From positions 6,076,001 to 6,140,000 of the forward strand of contig NC_014931.1 of assembly GCF_000184745.1 (NCBI RefSeq): 64,000 nt of DNA, read 5' to 3'. This document shows, one piece after another, positions 57,150 through 64,000 of this stretch. Position 1 is the first letter of the stretch, and every line of letters begins with the position of its first letter. The position numbers were made by a program, and so were the translations under genes. The stretch is from Variovorax paradoxus EPS. Lineage in GTDB: Bacteria; Pseudomonadota; Gammaproteobacteria; Burkholderiales; Burkholderiaceae_C. The notes beneath the pieces were generated by a model. The model had not been told where the DNA came from. It searched no databases and saw only the letters and a program-made list of their open reading frames with translations.

Positions 57150-57988
57150 GGCGCGGCCGTCCGGACCGAATACATCGCGTTGTCCTGGTCGCGAAATGCG
57201 ACGCGGCCGGGCTGCTCGTCGAAGCCTTGTCCACCCAGCGTCAACCACGTGCCGTTGACGTTGAACCGCACCGTGCGGATCGCGCCGGAGCGCGCACCGG
57301 CGAGATCCAGCCCCACCACGTGCAGCGTCTGCCGGATCGAATCGCGCATCACGGCCTTGAGCTGCTGGCCGTCGTTGGCGCCCAGCCGCCGAACGACGGT
57401 GGCGCGCGCACCGCCGCTGACCGGTGTCTGGTAGATCGTCGCGGAACGGTACGAGGGCTCCTTGTTGCCGTCCTGCCAGAGCAGTGCCGTGGTGCGCGTG
57501 GTGAAGGCGCCCAGCCCGGGCTCCAGCATGTACTGCAGCAACAGCACGAGGTAGGCGGGGCCGGATTTGGTGGCTGCGATGCGGGCGTTCTGCTCGGCCT
57601 TCGGCGGCATGCCCGCAAGCACTTGCGAGGAGGCGATCTTCAGCGGGAATGCATTGGGCGTATTCAGCACCTCGCCGAGGGCGAGGCCGGCCTCGACCCG
57701 GTAGTCGTAGTCGAGCAGGGGGCCGACGATGGCACCGACCTCCGCGCTCATTTCCTTTTGCCGCACCTGCTGCACCGAAGAGTCGATCAGCGCGCCGATC
57801 AGGCCGCCGCCCGTGGCCTCGCTCAGGCCGGGCGCCTGCGCGGAGAACATGAAGCTCTCTTGCGCGACGACCACCCGCACATCGACCTCCTGGACCTTTG
57901 CCCGGTCCGCCGCCGCGAGCGGCCGGTGGAATTGCGCGCAGGCGCCGAGCAGCAGCACGACCGACAGCGCCAACAGAAAACGCAGCAT
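57146..57988 (-). CDS. Lipoprotein of unknown function
   Basis: A 280-residue predicted lipoprotein: [17 protein letters not shown] ends in the lipobox LGAC (Cys17). AGGAAAG precedes the ATG by ~8 bp. The mature chain has a glycine-rich amphipathic stretch ([21 protein letters not shown]) and a C-terminal beta-rich part. It contains no motif I can identify. It precedes the exported protein gene at 56457 with a 4-bp overlap and diverges from the ABC exporter. Confidence 0.83.
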   Translation of the reverse strand: MLRFLLALSVVLLLGACAQFHRPLAAADRAKVQEVDVRVVVAQESFMFSAQAPGLSEATGGGLIGALIDSSVQQVRQKEMSAEVGAIVGPLLDYDYRVEAGLALGEVLNTPNAFPLKIASSQVLAGMPPKAEQNARIAATKSGPAYLVLLLQYMLEPGLGAFTTRTTALLWQDGNKEPSYRSATIYQTPVSGGARATVVRRLGANDGQQLKAVMRDSIRQTLHVVGLDLAGARSGAIRTVRFNVNGTWLTLGGQGFDEQPGRVAFRDQDNAMYSVRTAAP

Positions 57989-58115
57989 CTTGGGATCTTT
58001 CCTGGCGGTATTCGCCGGGCGTCGATTGTGCCGGGAGTTGCGCCGAACCCGCGCCGCTTGTCCATCGGTTGAAGCGATGGCGGCGCGCGCCGCAGGCCTG
58101 CGCCAGAATGGCCGC

Positions 58116-59057
<942 letters not shown>

Positions 59058-59060
59058 ACC

Positions 59061-59900
59061 ATGAACACGACGACTGCAACGACAACGACAACGACGAACG
59101 TCACGACGCCCTCGCCCTGGCGCGCACCCGAGATCTCTCTGCGCTGGTGGCCCGTGTTCCTGCGCAACCTGCTCGTATGGCGCAAGCTCGCGATACCAAG
59201 CCTCATCGGCAACATCGCCGAGCCGCTGATCTGGCTCGTGGCCTTCGGCTACGGCATGGGTGCGCTGGTGGGACAGGTGGCGGTGGACGGCGTGAAGGTG
59301 CCCTACATCCTGTTCCTGGCCAGCGGCTCGATCTGCATGAGCGCGATGAATGCGGCGAGTTTCGAGGCGCTGTATTCGGCGTTCTCGCGCATGCATGTGC
59401 AGAAGACCTGGGACGGCATCATGAATGCGCCGGTCGGGCTCGATGACATCGTGATGGCCGAGATGCTGTGGGCCGCGTTCAAGTCGATCTTCACCGTGAC
59501 TGCGATCCTGTTCGTGATGCTCGGCCTCGGCATCAGCCACAGCCCGAAGTTGATCGTCGCTTGGCTGGTGCTCATCGGCGCGGGCATCACCTTCTCGTCG
59601 ATCGCGCTGATCTTCAATGCGCTCGCCAAGGGCTACGACTTCTTCACCTACTACTTCACGCTGTTCATGACGCCGATGATGTTCCTGAGCGGCGTGTTCT
59701 TTCCGCTGGAACAACTGCCCTCGGCGGTAAAGGCGGTGGCCGCATGGCTGCCGCTGACCAATGCAGTCGCATTGGTGCGGCCGCTCTTCATGGACCAGTG
59801 GCCGACTGACTGGTGGCTGCATGCGGGCGTGCTCGCGGTGTATGCGGTCGTGGCGTTCTGGATCGCGCTGGCACTGACGCGCAAGCGCTTCAAGGCCTGA
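59061..59900 (+). CDS. ABC-2 type permease, NodJ family
   Basis: A 279-residue inner-membrane permease with six hydrophobic segments. AEPLIWLVAFGYGMGALVG and PMMFLSGVFFPLEQLPSAVKAVAAWLPLTNAV are NodJ/ABC-2 signatures. The N-terminus contains a run of threonines (MNTTTATTTTTTN) encoded by an ACA/ACG microsatellite at about 59065-59097, which may vary in length among strains. It pairs with the upstream ATPase. Confidence 0.92.
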   Translation: MNTTTATTTTTTNVTTPSPWRAPEISLRWWPVFLRNLLVWRKLAIPSLIGNIAEPLIWLVAFGYGMGALVGQVAVDGVKVPYILFLASGSICMSAMNAASFEALYSAFSRMHVQKTWDGIMNAPVGLDDIVMAEMLWAAFKSIFTVTAILFVMLGLGISHSPKLIVAWLVLIGAGITFSSIALIFNALAKGYDFFTYYFTLFMTPMMFLSGVFFPLEQLPSAVKAVAAWLPLTNAVALVRPLFMDQWPTDWWLHAGVLAVYAVVAFWIALALTRKRFKA

Positions 59901-59947
59901 AGCCTCCCGGCTGAATGCATCCTCGAAACGGATGCTTTCAAATTACA

Positions 59948-59976
59948 TTGCACACAATTCAATTGCTCGCTAGAAT
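59948..59976 (+). promoter_or_regulatory. ohrR promoter with embedded OhrR-type operator
   Basis: TTGCAC (59948-59953) and TAGAAT (59971-59976) are 17 bp apart. The spacer contains CAATT-C-AATTG (59955-59965), a perfect inverted repeat that matches the core of known OhrR operators (AATT-N-AATT). Transcription would begin at or next to the A of the ohrR ATG (59984), so the message is probably leaderless. Confidence 0.75.
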
Positions 59977-59983
59977 TCGTGCC

Positions 59984-60439
59984 ATGCGTTCCACCACCGT
60001 CTCCGCCGACGAAATGCTCAAGCTGGACAACCAGCTGTGTTTCGCCGTGTACTCCGCCTCGTTGGCGATGACCCGGCTCTACAAGCCGGTGCTGGAAAAG
60101 CTGCAGCTCACCTACCCCCAATACCTCGTCATGCTGGCCCTCTGGGAACAAGACGGATTGATGGTCTCCGAACTCGGCGAGCGCCTCTCGCTCGACTCCG
60201 GCACGCTCACCCCGCTGCTCAAGCGGCTCGAAGCCAACGGCTACGTGGCCCGGGTGCGCGACGTGGCCGACGAGCGCCGCGTGCACATCACGCTCACCGC
60301 CGCCGGCCGCAAGTTGAAGACCCGCGCCGCCAGCGTTCCCGGCTGCCTCATGGCCGCCACCGAATGCTCGGTGCCCGAACTCATCTCGCTCACTCAGCAG
60401 ATCCAGACCCTGCGCGACCGCGTCAAGAAGGCGGCCTGA
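59984..60439 (+). CDS. ohrR: MarR-family organic-hydroperoxide sensor OhrR
   Basis: Repressor that releases DNA when its N-terminal cysteine is oxidised by organic peroxides. The 151-residue protein has the sensing Cys19 (LDNQLCFAVYSAS) and the MarR winged helix (LSELGERLSLDSGTLTPLLKRLEANG pattern; DERRVHITLT wing). Two further cysteines near 119 and 126 (VPGCLMAATEC) suggest the two-Cys type. The operator in its own promoter and the ohr gene 92 bp downstream support the assignment. Confidence 0.94.
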   Translation: MRSTTVSADEMLKLDNQLCFAVYSASLAMTRLYKPVLEKLQLTYPQYLVMLALWEQDGLMVSELGERLSLDSGTLTPLLKRLEANGYVARVRDVADERRVHITLTAAGRKLKTRAASVPGCLMAATECSVPELISLTQQIQTLRDRVKKAA

Positions 60440-60531
60440 CCGACAACGTTTTTTCTTTCTCCCCGCTTCGATCAAAGACGAGAGAAGCATTTTTTCACCT
60501 GTCCCCTCCCTCCATCATCAAAGGAATCACC

Positions 60532-60957
60532 ATGACCACCAAGCTCGACAAAGTGCTCTACACCGCAGAAGCCCACACCGTCGGCGGCCGTGACGGCGCA
60601 GGCAAGTCCAGCGACGGCGCGATCGACGTCAAGCTCAGCTCGCCCGGTTCGGGCAAGCCCGGCACCAACCCCGAGCAGCTGTTCGCGGTCGGCTATGCCG
60701 CCTGCTTCATCGGTGCGATGAAGGCTGTCGGCCCGAAGATCAGCGTGAAGGTGCCTGACGACGTGTCCATCGACTCGAAGGTTTCCCTCGGCCCGACGAA
60801 CGGCGGAGCTGCCTACGGCATCTCGGTGCAACTCGCGATCACGCTGCCCGGCCTTGACGCTGAACAGAAGCAGAAGCTGGTCGACACCGCTCACCAGGTC
60901 TGCCCGTACTCGAACGCTACCCGCGGCAACATCGACGTCGAATTGACGATCGTCTGA
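60532..60957 (+). CDS. ohr: Organic hydroperoxide resistance protein Ohr
   Basis: Thiol peroxidase that detoxifies organic and fatty-acid hydroperoxides, recycled by lipoylated proteins. The 141-residue product has both catalytic cysteines: Cys58 (GYAACFIGAM) and Cys124 (HQVCPYSNATRG). The start follows AAAGGA. No second OhrR-type site is clear in the 92 bp after ohrR, so it may be transcribed from the ohrR promoter. A strong terminator follows. Confidence 0.96.
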   Translation: MTTKLDKVLYTAEAHTVGGRDGAGKSSDGAIDVKLSSPGSGKPGTNPEQLFAVGYAACFIGAMKAVGPKISVKVPDDVSIDSKVSLGPTNGGAAYGISVQLAITLPGLDAEQKQKLVDTAHQVCPYSNATRGNIDVELTIV

Positions 60958-60981
60958 TTTCGCCATCGGCGAAGCAACAAG

Positions 60982-61012
60982 GCGCCCCGGCCACAAGCCG
61001 GGGCGCTTTTTT
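60982..61012 (+). terminator. Intrinsic terminator after ohr
   Basis: Perfect 10-bp stem (60982-60991 with 60997-61006), CACAA loop and T6, 24 bp after the ohr stop. Confidence 0.93.
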
Positions 61013-61125
61013 CATGGCCGGCGTTGTCTCACGGGCGACGCGGAGAGGGACAACGCGATAGCGCCTTTCATCAAGCTTGGCTAACGTGGCCGCACGCCCT
61101 TCAACGCACCGTGGAGATCGACCCC

Positions 61126-62241
61126 ATGAGCACCACCAGCCTTCTCGTCCGCAAGGACAACCTTCCCACCACGCGCCTGCACACCGCCACCGACCAGCCA
61201 TTGGCCGACGGCCAGGTGCGCGTGCGCATCGACAGCTTTGCGCTCACCTCCAACAACATCACCTACGCCGCGTTCGGCGATGCAATGAGCTACTGGCAGT
61301 TCTTCCCCTCCGAGGAAGAAGGCTGGGGCTCGATCCCCGTGTGGGGTTTCGCGAGCGTCGTGCAATCGCTGCACCCCGGCGTGGCGGTGGGCGAGCGGCT
61401 CTACGGCTACTGGCCGATGGCATCGAGCGCGGTGCTGAGCCCCGACCGGCTCTCGCCCGGCCGCTTCACCGATGCGGCGGCGCACCGCGCCGAGCTGCCC
61501 GCGGTCTACAACCAGTACTTCCGCTGCAACGCCGATCCGCTCTACACCACCGACACCGAAGACCTGCAGGCTCTGCTGCGCCCGCTGTTCATCACCTCGT
61601 GGCTGATCGATGACTTCATGGCCGACAACGACTTCTTCGGCGCCACGACCATGCTGCTGTCGAGCGCATCGAGCAAGACGGCCTACGGCACCGCCTTCCA
61701 GCTGCACCAGCGCAAGGGCATCGAGGTGATCGGCCTCACCTCGCCCGGCAACGTGGCCTTCTGCGAGAGCCTGGGCTGCTACCACCGCGTGGTGACCTAC
61801 GACGCGCTCGACAGCATCGCGGCCGACACGCCCAGCGTGTACGTTGACTTCGCGGGCAATGCGGGGCTGCGCAACGCCATCCACACGCGATTCGCGAACC
61901 TCAGGTACAGCTGCTCGATCGGCGGTACGCATGTGGAACAGCTCTCGGCCAAGGGCGCGGGCAAGGACCTGCCGGGTCCGCGCGCCACGCTGTTCTTCGC
62001 GCCGGCGCAAATCAAGAAACGCACCGCCGAGTGGGGCGCGGACGAATTCGGCCGGCGCATGGTTTCGGCCTGGCGCAGCTTCCTCGCCACGGTGACCGAC
62101 GCCAGCAACCCCTGGCTGCACGCCGAGCAGCACCGCGGCGGCGAGGCGGTGCAGGCCGCATATGCGCAGGTGCTGGCCGGCAAGGGCGACCCGCGCACCG
62201 GGCATATCCTTTCGCTTTACAAACAACCCGGCGCTTTGTAA
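61126..62241 (+). CDS. DUF2855 family protein
   Basis: A 371-residue protein of the DUF2855 family, distantly related to medium-chain dehydrogenases/reductases. NNITYAAFGDAMSYWQFFP is the N-terminal signature, and LLSSASSKTAYGTAFQLHQ is the family counterpart of the cofactor-binding region; VYVDFAGNAGLRNAIH follows. There are no zinc-binding residues of alcohol dehydrogenase type. The function is unknown. The start has GTGGAG about 12 bp upstream. The next gene, srkA, begins 34 bp after its stop. Confidence 0.9.
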   Translation: MSTTSLLVRKDNLPTTRLHTATDQPLADGQVRVRIDSFALTSNNITYAAFGDAMSYWQFFPSEEEGWGSIPVWGFASVVQSLHPGVAVGERLYGYWPMASSAVLSPDRLSPGRFTDAAAHRAELPAVYNQYFRCNADPLYTTDTEDLQALLRPLFITSWLIDDFMADNDFFGATTMLLSSASSKTAYGTAFQLHQRKGIEVIGLTSPGNVAFCESLGCYHRVVTYDALDSIAADTPSVYVDFAGNAGLRNAIHTRFANLRYSCSIGGTHVEQLSAKGAGKDLPGPRATLFFAPAQIKKRTAEWGADEFGRRMVSAWRSFLATVTDASNPWLHAEQHRGGEAVQAAYAQVLAGKGDPRTGHILSLYKQPGAL

Positions 62242-62275
62242 TGGCGGCCTGAGCGGGGGTGGCGACAATCGCTGC

Positions 62276-63310
62276 ATGACCCTTTCCCCCGCAGCGCCCG
62301 CCAACACCCATCCCTATGAGAGCCTCACGCCCGACGTGGTGCTCGACGCGCTCGCGACGCTCGGACTGCACGGCGACGGCCGGCTCACCGGCCTGAACTC
62401 CTATGAAAACCGGGTCTACCAAGTGTTCCTGGAAGACCGCAGTGCCGTGGTGGTGAAGTTCTACCGCCCCGAACGCTGGACCGAAGCCGAGATCCTCGAA
62501 GAGCACGGCTTCTCGCTCGAACTGGCCGCCGGCGAAGTGCCGGCCGTGCCGCCGCTGGTGTTCGACGGCAAGACCCTGCACCACCACGCGGGCTTCGCGT
62601 TCAGCGTGAGCCCCTACCGCGGCGGCCGCGCGCCCGAACTCGACAACTTCGAAGTGCTCGAATGGGTCGGCCGGTTCCTCGCGCGCATCCACACCGTGGG
62701 CAGCGCCAAGCCCTTCGAGGCCCGCCCCGCGCTCGACCTGCAGACCTTCGGCCTCGACTCGCGCGACTGGCTGCTGGAGAACGACAAGATCCCGCTCGAC
62801 ATGCAGCGCGACTGGGAAAAGATGTGCAACGAGGCGCTGGACATGGTCCGCGCGACCGCCCTCGCGCTGCAACCGCCGGCCTCCGACTTCAAGCCGCGCA
62901 AGCTGCGCCTGCACGGCGACGTGCACCCCGGCAACATCCTGTGGACGCCCACCGACCGCCCCGGCGGCGGCCCGCACTTCGTCGATCTGGACGACGCGCG
63001 CACCGGCTTTGCGGTCCAGGATTTGTGGATGCTGCTCTCGGGCGACCGCGCGCAGCGCACCTCGCAGCTGTCGGGCTTGCTCGACGGCTACGAGCAGTTC
63101 CGCGAATTCGACCGCCGCGAACTCGCGCTGATCGAACCGTTGCGCACGCTGCGGCTCATCCACTACAGCGCATGGCTCGCGCGGCGCTGGGAAGACCCGA
63201 TCTTCCCGATCAACTTCCCGTGGTTCGGCTCGAGCGACTACTGGAAGGGTCAGATCCTCGTGCTGGAAGACCAGTGCGAGCAGATGGCCGAAGAACCCCT
63301 CTACGCCTGA
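62276..63310 (+). CDS. srkA: Stress response kinase A (YihE/RdoA)
   Basis: Ser/Thr protein kinase of the aminoglycoside-phosphotransferase fold that in E. coli counteracts stress-induced death (MazF, Cpx context). The 344-residue protein has the N-lobe ENRVYQVFLEDRSAVVVKFYRPERW with the ATP-binding lysine, the catalytic loop LRLHGDVHPGNIL and the metal-binding FVDLDDA. A GACAAT sequence 6 bp before the ATG may be a -10 element. Its stop overlaps the convergent LysR gene by 10 bp. Confidence 0.93.
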   Translation: MTLSPAAPANTHPYESLTPDVVLDALATLGLHGDGRLTGLNSYENRVYQVFLEDRSAVVVKFYRPERWTEAEILEEHGFSLELAAGEVPAVPPLVFDGKTLHHHAGFAFSVSPYRGGRAPELDNFEVLEWVGRFLARIHTVGSAKPFEARPALDLQTFGLDSRDWLLENDKIPLDMQRDWEKMCNEALDMVRATALALQPPASDFKPRKLRLHGDVHPGNILWTPTDRPGGGPHFVDLDDARTGFAVQDLWMLLSGDRAQRTSQLSGLLDGYEQFREFDRRELALIEPLRTLRLIHYSAWLARRWEDPIFPINFPWFGSSDYWKGQILVLEDQCEQMAEEPLYA

Positions 63311-64000
63311 CCCGCGGTTTCCGCGACGCCCTGCAGCAGCCGCTCGACCAGCACATTGGGCGGCCCGCTGCGCCAGACACCGTAAGACTCCGACTGCACC
63401 ACCGGCCGATCGAGCGGCCTGAAGACCGCGCCGCGCAGCGCCGAGTTGCGCATCGCCTGCGGCACCAGCGCGACGCCCATGCCTTGCGACACCAAGGACA
63501 CGACGGCCAGCCAGTGACGCACTTCATGCCGCACCTCGGGCAGGAAGCCCGCATCCGCGCAGATCGACAGGATGCGCTCGTGATAGTCGGGTGAAGCCTC
63601 GCGCGAGAACAGCACGAAGGGCTGATCACGCAGGTCGCCCGGCGCCAGCACCTTCTTGCGTGCGAGCGGGTGCCCCACGGGCAGGCAGCACACGAAAGGC
63701 TCGGACAGCAGCAGGCGGTGATGCAGCTCGGGCGGCATGCGGCTCGCGTGGACGAAGCCCAGGTCGAGCCGGTCGTGCAGCAGTTCCGAGATCTGCACGC
63801 CCGAGTTGAGTTCGTTCAGCGTGATGCGAACCGCCGGGTGCTTCGCCTGGAATGCGCGCAGCGCGGGCGGCAATCCGCGATAGAGCATCGCTCCGACGAA
63901 GCCGATGCGCAGCCGCCCCGCCGAACCGCTTGCCACATCGCGCGCCTCGGTCGCCGCCTCTTCCGCCTGCTGCAGCAAGCGCCGCGCCGAAATGCGCAGT
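63301..64000 (-). CDS. LysR-family transcriptional regulator (5' end beyond window)
   Basis: The C-terminal ~232 residues of a LysR regulator. The visible part starts just after the DNA-binding domain (ISARRLLQQAEEA linker) and contains the full effector domain (GRLRIGFVGAMLYRGLPPALRAF, LDLGFVHASRMPPELHH, VSLVSQGMGVALVPQAM). The winged helix lies outside the window. It ends 10 bp inside the convergent srkA gene. Confidence 0.92.
   Translation of the reverse strand, partial: LRISARRLLQQAEEAATEARDVASGSAGRLRIGFVGAMLYRGLPPALRAFQAKHPAVRITLNELNSGVQISELLHDRLDLGFVHASRMPPELHHRLLLSEPFVCCLPVGHPLARKKVLAPGDLRDQPFVLFSREASPDYHERILSICADAGFLPEVRHEVRHWLAVVSLVSQGMGVALVPQAMRNSALRGAVFRPLDRPVVQSESYGVWRSGPPNVLVERLLQGVAETAGQA

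Overview
The window looks like chromosomal DNA of a high-GC betaproteobacterium of the Burkholderiales, most likely family Comamonadaceae and probably Variovorax. This rests on the ribosomal proteins (including a long R/G/P/A-rich S3 tail), a porphobilinogen synthase without the zinc-binding cysteines, Tat-exported TRAP and Bug-type solute-binding proteins, LysR/crotonase/CoA-ligase gene content and characteristic GC-rich intergenic repeats. The genus is an inference from recall, not from a search. I see no rRNA, tRNA, CRISPR array, prophage or transposase gene.

Layout. 1-4415 (minus): S10 operon rplC-rplD-rplW-rplB-rpsS-rplV-rpsC-rplP, the last cut by the window edge. 4659-6787: two exported proteins, one a lipoprotein with a zinc-metalloprotease motif, inserted between rpsJ and rplC. 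6936-11810: str operon rpsL-rpsG-fusA-tuf-rpsJ, closed by an intrinsic terminator. 11998-15859: D,D-carboxypeptidase, hydrolase, 2Fe-2S ferredoxin, VanZ protein and hemJ, divergent from hemB (16216). The 356-bp gap between hemJ and hemB holds a probable small RNA or attenuated leader. 17295-20494: CorA-type transporter, two small repeat-containing exported proteins and a LysR regulator, with a shared palindromic site. 20546-23848: dienelactone hydrolase, DsbA-like isomerase, SDR, MarC and EVE proteins.

23934-31746 (minus): AraC regulator, LivHMGF permease/ATPases, acyl-CoA ligase and Liv-type binding protein, which looks like an uptake-and-activation unit for an organic acid; a 190-bp inverted-repeat element separates livG from livF. 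31882-38377: esterase, purT, 3-hydroxyacyl-CoA dehydrogenase, crotonase, a frameshifted serine hydrolase and coaX. 38512-40645: Kbp-like BON-LysM protein, an NTase/HEPN pair with a frameshifted HEPN gene, and a rhodanese. 40848-44677: a three-gene TRAP transporter with an attenuator after the binding protein and an unusually long large permease. 44722-46755: an exported protein with the domain order of a glucan-water-dikinase C-terminus. Then gor, panE-like reductase, amn and an orphan Bug protein.

51855-64000: ArsR-type regulator divergent from a cytochrome P450 around a 10-8-10 inverted repeat; PNPOx-like protein and GST divergent from a LysR regulator; two envelope proteins; a NodIJ-type ABC exporter; ohrR-ohr with an operator inside the promoter spacer; DUF2855 protein; srkA; and a LysR gene cut by the window end. 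The most interesting items are the hemJ-hemB small-RNA candidate, the exported dikinase-like protein, the interrupted S10 operon with its protease lipoprotein, the paired operator sites next to LysR, the broken HEPN gene and the MITE-like element.
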